From Bordetella parapertussis (GTDB lineage: Bacteria; Pseudomonadota; Gammaproteobacteria; Burkholderiales; Burkholderiaceae_B): 6,516 bases of DNA. Below are positions 1 to 6,216 of the stretch, piece by piece. Every line of letters begins with the position of its first letter. Within the stretch, counting starts at the first letter, position 1. The notes under the pieces were generated by a model. That model did not search any database, was not told the origin of the DNA, and worked only from the letters and a program-made list of their open reading frames with translations. The translations under genes were made by a program, and so were the position numbers. The stretch is taken from positions 1 through 6,516 of the forward strand of contig CAMBLP010000116.1 in the NCBI GenBank assembly GCA_945868195.1, written 5' to 3'.

Positions 1-1
1 G

Positions 2-133
2 ATCAATCGAGATCATGGACGCGGTACGGTGCGCTCGGGTGTGAGCGGCTTTACGCAAAACTGGGCGATGCGCAATGAAAATCGCTCACCGAGATACACG
101 ACACGTTGGGATGAGTTACCGCTGGTGTCATAG
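2..133 (+). CDS. 3' end of an unidentified gene (partial)
   Basis: An open frame runs from the window edge to a TAG at 131-133, giving about 43 codons. The visible protein tail is polar and rich in Arg, Asn and aromatic residues, and ends in WDELPLVS. I do not recognise the family. It is probably a real C-terminus because the frame is open throughout and an IS30 scar begins within a few bases of its stop, but 43 open codons can also arise by chance. The IS arrived downstream of, or at, the stop, so the end could be native or created by the insertion. No function is proposed. Confidence 0.4.
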   Translation: MNRDHGRGTVRSGVSGFTQNWAMRNENRSPRYTTRWDELPLVS

Positions 134-138
134 TCCGG

Positions 139-261
139 ATCGAAGATGAACTTAAAATGATCCAAGATCGTATTAACCACCGACCACGTAAACGATTAGG
201 TTTTAAAACTCCGTACGAAGTGTTTCACCAGTCTTTAAAACGTGTTGCACTTCGTACTTGA
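139..261 (+). pseudogene. IS30-family transposase, C-terminal fragment
   Basis: Frame 1 encodes a tail containing INHRPRKRLGFKTPYEVF followed by a short linker and VALRT, then TGA at 259-261. The N-x-RPRK-x-LG-[FY]-x-TP-x-EVF signature is the conserved C-terminal end of IS30-family DDE transposases, just after the catalytic domain. Intact family members are roughly 310-380 residues; only about 40 remain and no catalytic Asp/Glu is present. The frame is closed upstream by a stop at 112-114. It cannot encode an active transposase. Its position next to the end of another gene marks a past insertion followed by deletion. Confidence 0.75.
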
Positions 262-268
262 AACCGCC
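139..268 (+). mobile_element. Right-end remnant of an IS30-family insertion sequence
   Basis: This stretch holds the last ~40 codons of an IS30-type transposase. They are followed directly by a sequence resembling an IS30-family right inverted repeat: the repeat-like bases at about 243-268 overlap the transposase stop and end in GAAACCGCC. Overlap of the terminal repeat with the 3' end of the transposase is common in this family. The rest of the element (left repeat, helix-turn-helix region, most of the DDE domain) is absent from the window, so this is an immobile scar. The left boundary is uncertain: similarity can be argued from about 139, and the in-frame stop at 112-114 shows the frame is broken upstream. 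Confidence 0.65.
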
Positions 269-347
269 ATATAAAGATTGCGAGAGATGTGAAAAGAAAA
301 AATCTCTAAGGCAAATCCAAATAAATATTACTGCATCAAATGTTAAA

Positions 348-372
348 GCAACCTTAAATTCAGTAAGGTTGC
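348..372. repeat. 9-bp perfect inverted repeat (hairpin)
   Basis: GCAACCTTA (348-356) and TAAGGTTGC (364-372) are perfect reverse complements around a 7-base spacer. It lies in the non-coding stretch between the IS30 scar and the ABC transporter gene. No T-run follows on the plus strand, which argues against a classic terminator for upstream genes. On the minus strand the stem is followed by TTTAACATTT, only weakly terminator-like. A protein-binding site or a leftover terminator are both possible. Confidence 0.55.
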
Positions 373-377
373 GTGCA

Positions 378-408
378 TTGAATAGATTGTTTACGTGACT
401 TTTAATAT
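378..408 (+). promoter_or_regulatory. Weak sigma-70-like promoter candidate
   Basis: TTGAAT (378-383) and TAATAT (403-408) resemble -35 and -10 boxes, but the 19-bp spacer is longer than the optimal 17. TATAAA at 406-411 overlaps the -10. This is the most promoter-like stretch in the AT-rich region before the ABC gene and would give a leader of roughly 110 bases containing the dyads at 473-500. AT-rich DNA yields such matches easily. Confidence 0.25.
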
Positions 409-472
409 AAATCACATACGGTGCAGTTAGTTAGATTATCCCTCCAAATAGAGCTTATTCGTACATGAACTT

Positions 473-500
473 GGTCCAGACCGGAGGTCTGTCACGACAG
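473..500 (+). promoter_or_regulatory. Chain of overlapping dyads before the ABC gene
   Basis: Three small inverted repeats overlap here. GGTC-CA-GACC is at 473-482, CAGACC-GGA-GGTCTG at 477-491, and CTGTC-AC-GACAG at 489-500. The word GGTC recurs at 473, 486 and 500, spaced 13 and 14 bases. Neighbouring hairpins share bases, so they cannot all form together. The cluster ends 24 bases before the ABC start codon. It may be a regulator-binding site or a folded leader; no known motif was recognised. Confidence 0.35.
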
Positions 501-523
501 GTCATGTCTTACACTAGACCACT

Positions 524-2311
524 ATGGCGACAAAACTCAGCAGTCTGACGCGGTGGTTACGCGAATACCGAGTGCTCTCTCGGTATAAAACACAATGGTT
601 CCTAGCGGGACTTTTCTTGCTTTTGGCGGCAGCGGCGACGCTTGCTGTGCCTTTGGCCTTTCGTGATCTGGTGGATACGGGTTTAACAAGCGAGGCGATT
701 GACCTCAAGTTCATCAATCTTCTGCTCTTGGCTGTGGTGTTGGCCTTGATGACGGCGAGTCGTTTTTACGTGATGTCATGGCTCGGTGAGCGCGTGGTCG
801 CCGATATCCGTCAGCGCGTCTTTGAAAATGTCCTGCGTCAGAGTCCCGCCTATTTTGAAACACTGCAAACGGGCGAAGTCTTGTCACGGATGACGAGCGA
901 TACGACCTTAGTCCAGACCTTGGTGGGCTCAAGTATTTCGATTGCGCTGCGTAGCTTGGTGATGTTGCTCGGCGGCATGACGATGATGCTGGTGACGAGT
1001 GCTTGGCTGGCGGGTGTAATGATTGTGTTGTTGTTGTTGATTGTGCTGCCTCTGTGGGCCTTGGGTCGACGGGTACGCAAGATGTCGCGCGCCAGCCAGG
1101 ACAAGGTCGCGGATACCAGCGCGATGGCCGGAGAGGTCTTGAATGCGATCACGACGGTTCAGGCGTTTGTACGCGAACCACATGAGCAAAAACGTTTTAA
1201 TGCTGCAGTAGAAATGGCTTTTTCCGAAGCAAAAAAACGGATCAAAATGCGCTCGCTCTTGACGGCGACGGCGATTGTGATGGCTTTCGCGGTGATTGTG
1301 TTTGTGCTGTGGATCGGTGCGCGGCAGGTGACAGCCGGTGTGATCTCTCTAGGTGAATTGACGCAGTTTGTGTTGTACGCGGTGTTGATCGCAGGTTCGA
1401 TTGGTGCGTTGTCAGAGACCTGGGGTGATTTGCAACGTGCAGCGGGTGCGACCGAGAGGCTCGTGGAGTTGATGCAGGCCGAGCCTGCGTTGGCGAGTCC
1501 ACCTCAAGTCACAGGGCGCTCGGATGACGCAAGGCTGAAAAACCTTTCCATTAAGGGCGAATTCGATACGCAGCATTCATCAGATGCCGTGGTGTTCAGA
1601 GACGTGACATTTACATACTCCTCGCGCCCAGATTTTTTGGCGATCAATCATCTGACGCTTTCTGTACCCCAAGGTGCGCGTTACGCCTTAGTCGGTCCTT
1701 CGGGTGCGGGCAAGAGTACGTTGTTTGCGATGTTGTTGCGTTTTTATCAGACCACGACAGGACGGATCGATATTTTTGGTCGTGATATCACGCAATGGCC
1801 TGTGCATGAATTAAGAAACTTAATTGGCATTGTTCCGCAAGAGCCTGTGATTTTCGCCTCAAGTGCGATGGAAAATATTCGCTACGGCAGACTCGATGCG
1901 ACGGATCAAGAGGTCGTCGCGGCAGCCAAGGCCGCGCACGCCCATGGATTTATTTCTGATTTACCGCAAGGATATGACAGCTTTTTAGGTGAGCGTGGGG
2001 TGCGCTTGTCGGGCGGGCAGAAGCAACGCATTTCAATCGCGCGCGCGATATTGAAAAATCCACCGCTCTTGCTGCTCGATGAGGCCACCAGTGCGCTTGA
2101 TGCTGAATCAGAGCGCGAGGTTCAGCTTGCTTTAGAAAGTGTGCTGCCAGGCAGAACGTCGCTGACGATTGCGCACCGCTTGGCGACTGTACTACAAGCC
2201 GATTGCATCCTCGTTCTGGAACATGGCCGCGTGGTCGAGCAGGGGAGTCACGCAGCACTGATCGCTCAGGGCGGACTGTATGCGAGACTCGCGAAGCTGC
2301 AATTTACGTGA
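524..2311 (+). CDS. ABC exporter half-transporter, MsbA-related permease/ATPase fusion
   Basis: A 595-residue inner-membrane ABC exporter with a fused permease and ATPase, expected to work as a homodimer. Six hydrophobic segments lie at about 25-46, 64-86, 137-157, 160-182, 247-270 and 278-299. The ATPase domain shows Walker A GPSGAGKST (391-399), Q-loop Gln439, signature LSGGQ (495-499), Walker B ending in Asp519 with catalytic Glu520, and switch His551, so it should hydrolyse ATP. The organisation fits the MsbA-related proteobacterial exporters; the substrate (lipid, drug or peptide) cannot be read from sequence. A polar linker at about 325-350 makes it slightly longer than the usual ~575-590. 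The start is the first ATG after an in-frame TAG at 515; there is no Shine-Dalgarno sequence at normal spacing. The gene stands alone on this strand and its end overlaps the convergent hydantoinase gene by 8 bp. Confidence 0.95.
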   Translation: MATKLSSLTRWLREYRVLSRYKTQWFLAGLFLLLAAAATLAVPLAFRDLVDTGLTSEAIDLKFINLLLLAVVLALMTASRFYVMSWLGERVVADIRQRVFENVLRQSPAYFETLQTGEVLSRMTSDTTLVQTLVGSSISIALRSLVMLLGGMTMMLVTSAWLAGVMIVLLLLIVLPLWALGRRVRKMSRASQDKVADTSAMAGEVLNAITTVQAFVREPHEQKRFNAAVEMAFSEAKKRIKMRSLLTATAIVMAFAVIVFVLWIGARQVTAGVISLGELTQFVLYAVLIAGSIGALSETWGDLQRAAGATERLVELMQAEPALASPPQVTGRSDDARLKNLSIKGEFDTQHSSDAVVFRDVTFTYSSRPDFLAINHLTLSVPQGARYALVGPSGAGKSTLFAMLLRFYQTTTGRIDIFGRDITQWPVHELRNLIGIVPQEPVIFASSAMENIRYGRLDATDQEVVAAAKAAHAHGFISDLPQGYDSFLGERGVRLSGGQKQRISIARAILKNPPLLLLDEATSALDAESEREVQLALESVLPGRTSLTIAHRLATVLQADCILVLEHGRVVEQGSHAALIAQGGLYARLAKLQFT

Positions 2312-3764
2312 AGTAACGTTTGACCAAGGAGTTTGCATTTCCCGTTAGGCGTTGTCGTAAAACAGGTTGAGGCGTGCCACAGGTTAGAAACTGACCCCGC
2401 CCGAGACTGGCCGAAAGGTTTCCTTGATCAATGATCACCTCACCTCGACTAATGACTGTTGTTGGCCAGCCTGTAATGTTCATCCCTTCGTAGGGTGTAT
2501 ATCCTGTTCGATCATGCAAATCAATGGCTCGGATCGTTCTTTTTTGTTCGGGATCCCAGATCGCAATATCGGCATCGCTGCCGACTGCGATGGTTCCTTT
2601 GCGCGGGTAAAGGCCATATGTTTGTGCATGGTTAGTCGCCGTCAATGCAACAAATCGCTCGATACTCATACGACCGGTCAGCACACCCTCTGAAAATAAC
2701 AATGGCATTCGTAACTCTAGCCCTGGCAGACCATTAGCAAGCTCATCGAAACGTGTCTGATCACCCTTTGGTAGTTTGCCCGTTGTATCGAAACGATAAG
2801 GAGCATGGTCAGAAGAATAAATTTGGACAGTTCCATCCAACATGCTTTGCCAGACGGCTTGCTGAGATGCTGGATCGCGTGGGGGTGGGCTGCAACAATA
2901 CTTGGCGCCTTCAAGGCCGGCTCGATCGAGGTCCGTCTCGGTTAAAAACAAATATTGTGGACAGCTTTCCGCCAGAATGTTGGCACCTAAAGTTTGCGCG
3001 GAATGAATCACTTGCAGGGCCTCTTTACCCGCGACATGTACGATCAAAATGGGAACGTCAATCAGTCTGGCCAGAGCGATCGCACGATGGGTCGCTTCGG
3101 ACTCCGCGAGTGGGTCGTGCGCGACCCCATGAAACTTGGGAGACGTATGACCATTGGCGATGAGCTTACGTGTGAGCCAGCGGATCATGTCATGATTTTC
3201 CGCGTGGATCATCACGAGTGCACCTTGTTTGCTGGCTAACAAAAGGATATCTAAAATCTGTTCGTCACTGACCTTGAGGGCATCGTAGGTCATGTAGATT
3301 TTGAAGGAAGTGATGCCATCACGAATGGCCTGTGGTAGATGTGTGTTGAGTGTCTGTTCGTTCGGATCGGTGACAATCAAATGCATCGCATAGTCAATGA
3401 CTGCACGTGGACGTGCCTTTTCGTGATAATCCCGGATCACTTCGGGCAAATGCATGCCGCGATGTTGTGCGGCAAACGGAATGATGGTCGTTGTTCCCCC
3501 AAATGCGGCAGAAATCGTGGCGCTTTCAAAATCATCCACAACCGCCATGCCGAAAGGTGATTGCTCATCGACATGGCAGTGACTATCGATCCCTCCGGGC
3601 AGAACCCACTTTCCAAGAGCATCGATATCTTTTCGGCCTGGCGGTAAGTTTTTACCGATTGCCGCAACTTGTCCTCGCATGACGCCGATATCGGCCTCGA
3701 ACGTATCGCCTGCGGTCGAAATTCGACCATTTCGAATGGTCAGGTCAAATTGGGGATGACTCAT
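2304..3764 (-). CDS. hydA: Dihydropyrimidinase / D-hydantoinase (cyclic amidohydrolase)
   Basis: A 486-residue cytoplasmic amidohydrolase that should open a cyclic amide ring (dihydropyrimidine or 5-substituted hydantoin) to the N-carbamoyl acid. The binuclear metal site is complete: His62 and His64 in DSHCH, the carboxylated lysine Lys155 in SFKIYMTY, His187 (HAEN), His243 (HVAG) and Asp319 (SSDHAP). Tyr160, Ser292 (CSPPPRD) and Asn344 match the residues that hold the ring substrate in characterised D-hydantoinases. Length is typical. The closing segment GLYPRKGTIAVGSDADIAIWDP is characteristic of the family. The start has a good ribosome-binding site (AGGAG, 8 bases upstream). It is transcribed away from manC out of a region with a perfect inverted repeat. 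No carbamoylase or transporter partner lies beside it, so the true ring substrate is open. The hydA symbol is a family-level assignment. Confidence 0.9.
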   Translation of the reverse strand: MSHPQFDLTIRNGRISTAGDTFEADIGVMRGQVAAIGKNLPPGRKDIDALGKWVLPGGIDSHCHVDEQSPFGMAVVDDFESATISAAFGGTTTIIPFAAQHRGMHLPEVIRDYHEKARPRAVIDYAMHLIVTDPNEQTLNTHLPQAIRDGITSFKIYMTYDALKVSDEQILDILLLASKQGALVMIHAENHDMIRWLTRKLIANGHTSPKFHGVAHDPLAESEATHRAIALARLIDVPILIVHVAGKEALQVIHSAQTLGANILAESCPQYLFLTETDLDRAGLEGAKYCCSPPPRDPASQQAVWQSMLDGTVQIYSSDHAPYRFDTTGKLPKGDQTRFDELANGLPGLELRMPLLFSEGVLTGRMSIERFVALTATNHAQTYGLYPRKGTIAVGSDADIAIWDPEQKRTIRAIDLHDRTGYTPYEGMNITGWPTTVISRGEVIIDQGNLSASLGRGQFLTCGTPQPVLRQRLTGNANSLVKRYFT

Positions 3765-3772
3765 GAGCTTGA

Positions 3773-3777
3773 CTCCT
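3773..3777 (-). promoter_or_regulatory. Ribosome-binding site of the hydantoinase gene
   Basis: On the minus strand this reads AGGAG, 8 bases before the ATG at 3764-3762. It supports that start over later in-frame codons. Confidence 0.8.
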
Positions 3778-3853
3778 AGTTTGGCAAAATCGAAGCAAAG
3801 CGCTCATTGGGGTCAAGCGCCGCATGGAACTTCTAAACGCAGGGTCGGAAGAG

Positions 3854-3876
3854 GATATGATTGACCCAATCATATC
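3854..3876. promoter_or_regulatory. Perfect 10-3-10 inverted repeat, operator candidate
   Basis: GATATGATTG (3854-3863) and CAATCATATC (3867-3876) are exact reverse complements separated by ACC. The site lies in the 211-bp region between the divergent hydantoinase and manC starts, 89 bp upstream of the hydantoinase start codon and 99 bp upstream of manC. A perfect 20-base dyad of this form is typical of a dimeric repressor/activator site; short-spacer AT-rich dyads are seen with GntR-type regulators, but the family cannot be assigned. On the minus strand a -10-like TATGAT (plus-strand 3869-3874) lies inside the right arm, so binding there would block a hydantoinase promoter. No T-run follows, so a terminator is unlikely. 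Confidence 0.65.
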
Positions 3877-3930
3877 AATTTCTCTCAGATATCGTTGAAA
3901 AAATGGAATATGTTCATCAGTAATCCGACT

Positions 3931-3936
3931 TACAAT
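3931..3936 (+). promoter_or_regulatory. Candidate -10 box for manC
   Basis: TACAAT lies 39 bases before the manC ATG, a sensible distance for a short leader. The -35 position at 16-17 bp spacing reads ATATGT/TATGTT, a poor match, so activator help or a different promoter is possible. Confidence 0.35.
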
Positions 3937-3944
3937 CCATCCTT

Positions 3945-3960
3945 AAATTGATAAATTGAT
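3945..3960 (+). repeat. Tandem duplication of an 8-base word in the manC leader
   Basis: AAATTGAT occurs twice back to back (3945-3952 and 3953-3960), 15 bases ahead of the manC ATG and just downstream of the candidate -10 box. It could be a small slippage duplication or a paired protein site in the 5' leader. Confidence 0.5.
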
Positions 3961-3975
3961 CTCTCTGGATTTCAA

Positions 3976-5436
3976 ATGGCAAGCAACATTCAAGTCACCC
4001 CAGTCATTCTCTGTGGCGGTTCTGGCACAAGGCTTTGGCCACTGTCTCGTGGCGGCTTTCCAAAACAGTTTCTATGTCTCACAGGGGACAACAGTCTATT
4101 TCAGCAAACAGCGGAAAGAATGCAGGGGCTCGGTAACACCCAGGCGCAAGCGACCCCACCTCTGATCGTTTGCAACGAAGAGCATCGTTTTCTTGCGCAG
4201 GAACAACTCCGTGAAAGTGGCATCAATGGTGCTCAGTTCTTGCTTGAGCCCATCGCACGCAACACAGCGCCCGCGCTCACGCTCGCGGCTCTGGCGGCAC
4301 GCGATGGCGGGGCTGATCCCATTTTGGCGGTGACGCCGGCGGATCAGGCTGTCTCTGATGTGGCGACATTTACCCAAGCCTTGCAGGCCGCGATTACTGA
4401 AGCTGCAGCGGGTAGTATTGTGATTCTGGGGATCCAGCCTGACCGTCCTGAAACCGGTTATGGCTATATCAAGGCAGGTGCTTCAGCCAAGACACAGGGA
4501 ACAGTTAAAAATGTTGAGCGTTTTGTTGAAAAACCCAATCTTGAGACGGCTCAAGCCTATGTGAACGAAGGCTGTTATTTCTGGAATGCCGGTATTTTTG
4601 TTTTAAAGGCCTCAGTATGGCTACAGGCGATGGAGAATTTCCAGCCTGAGATGCTTGCCAAGGTCAAGCATGCTTGGGATGCCCGCCAGCCCGATAGTCA
4701 GTTTTTACGCCCTGGTAAGACTGAGTTTGAGCAGGTGCCGAGTGAGTCAATTGACTATGCCGTCATGGAGCGCTGTCCAGGCAGTGCGTTCGCCACCAAA
4801 ATGGTGAGTCTGAATGCGGGCTGGAGCGATCTCGGCGCATGGGACGCGGTCTGGAATATTCAGGAAAAAGACGTCGATGGAAATGCGCACAAAGGCGATG
4901 TCATTTCTAAAGATTGTCGCGACACCTTTGTGCATGCCTCTAGCCGTTTGGTGAGCTTGGTCGGCGTCCAAAATCTAGTCGTGATCGAGACCGCTGATGC
5001 GATTTTGGTCGCAGATAAGTCTCGTGGTCAGGACGTGAAAAAAATTGTTGATGCGCTCAATACTCAGAAGCGCGAAGAACAAAACCTCCATCGCAAGGTC
5101 TATCGCCCATGGGGTTGGTATGACAGTATCGATGGTAGTGAGCGTTTTAAGGTCAAGCGGATTCTCGTCCATCCCAAAGCAAGTCTGAGCTTGCAGATGC
5201 ATCACCATCGGGCCGAACATTGGGTGGTCGTATCAGGTACGGCCGAAATCACCAATGGTGACAAGATCACGATCTTGTCTGAAAACCAGTCCACCTATAT
5301 TCCTCTGGGACAAACGCATCGACTATCTAATCCAGGTACGATTCCGCTGGAGATTATCGAAGTGCAATCAGGGAGTTACCTGGGCGAGGACGATATCGTG
5401 CGCTTTGAGGATCAGTACGGGAGATCAAATAATTAA
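3976..5436 (+). CDS. manC: Mannose-1-phosphate guanylyltransferase / mannose-6-phosphate isomerase
   Basis: A bifunctional cytoplasmic enzyme of 486 residues, the usual length. The N-terminal nucleotidyltransferase makes GDP-mannose from mannose-1-phosphate and GTP: the signature GGSGTRLWPLSR is at 14-25 with PKQ at 29-31, and the sugar-binding FVEKPN motif is at 183-188. The C-terminal cupin-type phosphomannose isomerase domain starts near 376 (YRPWG), with metal-binding HHHRAEH at 409-415, and interconverts fructose-6-P and mannose-6-P. Both active sites look intact. GDP-mannose feeds exopolysaccharide, O-antigen or fucose/rhamnose pathways, but no glycosyltransferase or polymerase genes are in this window. 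The start is the first ATG in frame; the Shine-Dalgarno is weak (GGA at 3967-3969, 6-base spacing). An overlapping ATG at 3956 is in another frame. rraA follows after 12 bp, so the two are likely co-transcribed. Confidence 0.95.
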   Translation: MASNIQVTPVILCGGSGTRLWPLSRGGFPKQFLCLTGDNSLFQQTAERMQGLGNTQAQATPPLIVCNEEHRFLAQEQLRESGINGAQFLLEPIARNTAPALTLAALAARDGGADPILAVTPADQAVSDVATFTQALQAAITEAAAGSIVILGIQPDRPETGYGYIKAGASAKTQGTVKNVERFVEKPNLETAQAYVNEGCYFWNAGIFVLKASVWLQAMENFQPEMLAKVKHAWDARQPDSQFLRPGKTEFEQVPSESIDYAVMERCPGSAFATKMVSLNAGWSDLGAWDAVWNIQEKDVDGNAHKGDVISKDCRDTFVHASSRLVSLVGVQNLVVIETADAILVADKSRGQDVKKIVDALNTQKREEQNLHRKVYRPWGWYDSIDGSERFKVKRILVHPKASLSLQMHHHRAEHWVVVSGTAEITNGDKITILSENQSTYIPLGQTHRLSNPGTIPLEIIEVQSGSYLGEDDIVRFEDQYGRSNN

Positions 5437-5437
5437 A

Positions 5438-5443
5438 AAGGAG
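5438..5443 (+). promoter_or_regulatory. Ribosome-binding site of the rraA-like gene
   Basis: AAGGAG sits directly after the manC stop (5434-5436) and 5 bases before the ATG at 5449. It is a stronger site than that of manC, so the downstream gene can be translated independently. Confidence 0.8.
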
Positions 5444-5448
5444 CGAAG

Positions 5449-6165
5449 ATGAGTCAAATTAATCCTGAGATGTTGACAGATGAATTAGTTGCAAGTTTAA
5501 CGGCAGTCGATACCCCAACCATCTGCAATGCTCTTGAGATCGCGACCGGATCACGCTCAAATCGTGGCTTTACCATTGGCGCCTTTCATTGTGCACACCC
5601 TGAGATGAAGCCTGTTTTGGGTTTTGCAAGAACAGCAACACTTAGAACAGCTGTTCCCTATACAGACCCACCTTCTGTTTTAAAAGAACGCCGTCTTGCT
5701 TGGTATGAGCATATTGAAGGAAAAGGAATTCCCACAATTTCGGTTGTGCAAGATATCGACGATGTTCCCGGATTGGGAGCATTCTGGGGTGAGGTTCATA
5801 GCAATGTGTTGAAAGGGTTAGGGGTTAAAGGTGTCGTGACAAATGGCGCAATGCGAGATTTTGGAATGCTGGCAGATGACTTTCAGATTCTAGCCGCCAC
5901 GATTTCACCCAGTCATGGTTTCGCGCAAATCATCTCCATTGGAGAATCTGTCGTCATTCAAGGTTTAGACATTGCAGATGGCGATCTGATTCACGCAGAT
6001 CGCCATGGCGCAGTCATTATTCCTGCTGCTGCTTTACTTGCATTACCAGGCGCGATCGACCTCGTGATACGTAAAGAGCGTCCATTGATAGAGGCCTCTA
6101 AAAGAGCAGGCTTCTCTGTTGCTGATTTGCGGTTGGCTATGGCAGAGGCTGACGACATTCATTAA
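5449..6165 (+). CDS. RraA-like protein (HMG/CHA aldolase fold), function unresolved
   Basis: A 238-residue cytoplasmic protein of the RraA / dimethylmenaquinone-methyltransferase-like family, which includes class II pyruvate aldolases that cleave 4-hydroxy-4-methyl-2-oxoglutarate and related acids. The core motif is GEVHSNVLKGLGVKGVVTNGAMRD, given here in parts: GEVHSN, then VTNGAMRD with Arg136 and Asp137, equivalent to the substrate-binding Arg and metal-binding Asp of the aldolases. A second hallmark is HADRHGAVIIP around Asp184. Asn132 precedes Gly133 where classical aldolases usually have Asp; this TNG variant occurs in a subfamily common in Burkholderiales. It is longer than short RraA proteins (~160 residues) because of an N-terminal extension. 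It is therefore more likely a metabolic lyase than an RNase E regulator. It lies 12 bp after manC and converges with a Bug receptor gene. Confidence 0.85.
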   Translation: MSQINPEMLTDELVASLTAVDTPTICNALEIATGSRSNRGFTIGAFHCAHPEMKPVLGFARTATLRTAVPYTDPPSVLKERRLAWYEHIEGKGIPTISVVQDIDDVPGLGAFWGEVHSNVLKGLGVKGVVTNGAMRDFGMLADDFQILAATISPSHGFAQIISIGESVVIQGLDIADGDLIHADRHGAVIIPAAALLALPGAIDLVIRKERPLIEASKRAGFSVADLRLAMAEADDIH

Positions 6166-6170
6166 AGTCT

Positions 6171-6191
6171 ATGACTTTATATATGAGTCAT
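6171..6191. repeat. Short inverted repeat between convergent genes
   Basis: ATGACT (6171-6176) and AGTCAT (6186-6191) are perfect complements around a 9-base AT-rich loop, in the 51-bp gap between the rraA-like gene and the Bug gene. It could be a weak bidirectional terminator; the stem is short and not GC-rich, and no clear T-run follows on the plus strand. Confidence 0.3.
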
Positions 6192-6216
6192 TGTCAAATT
6201 TTATCTGCCCATCGCC

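Noticed and set aside
283..307. AGAGAT / ATCTCT hairpin with an A-rich loop
   Set aside because: Six weak pairs around a 13-base loop in AT-rich DNA are expected by chance.
203..415. 70-codon minus-strand open frame across the IS30 end and AT-rich gap
   Set aside because: It is antisense to the recognisable transposase tail, spans the IS boundary and the 348-372 hairpin, and has no recognisable domain.
850..1502. Several minus-strand open frames inside the ABC gene
   Set aside because: They are shadows of the transmembrane-domain codons, rich in His, Gln and Ser, with no family resemblance.
2753..3163. 136-codon plus-strand open frame inside the hydantoinase gene
   Set aside because: It is fully antisense to conserved catalytic segments of an intact enzyme and has a cysteine- and arginine-rich, low-plausibility composition.
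3869..3883. Minus-strand TTGATA / TATCCT promoter pair across the palindrome
   Set aside because: The spacing is only 15 bp and both hexamers are largely dictated by the palindrome itself; kept only as a -10-like note.
3956..4165. Alternative plus-strand frame starting upstream of manC
   Set aside because: It is out of frame with manC and runs over its nucleotidyltransferase signature; the ATG at 3976 gives the conserved protein.
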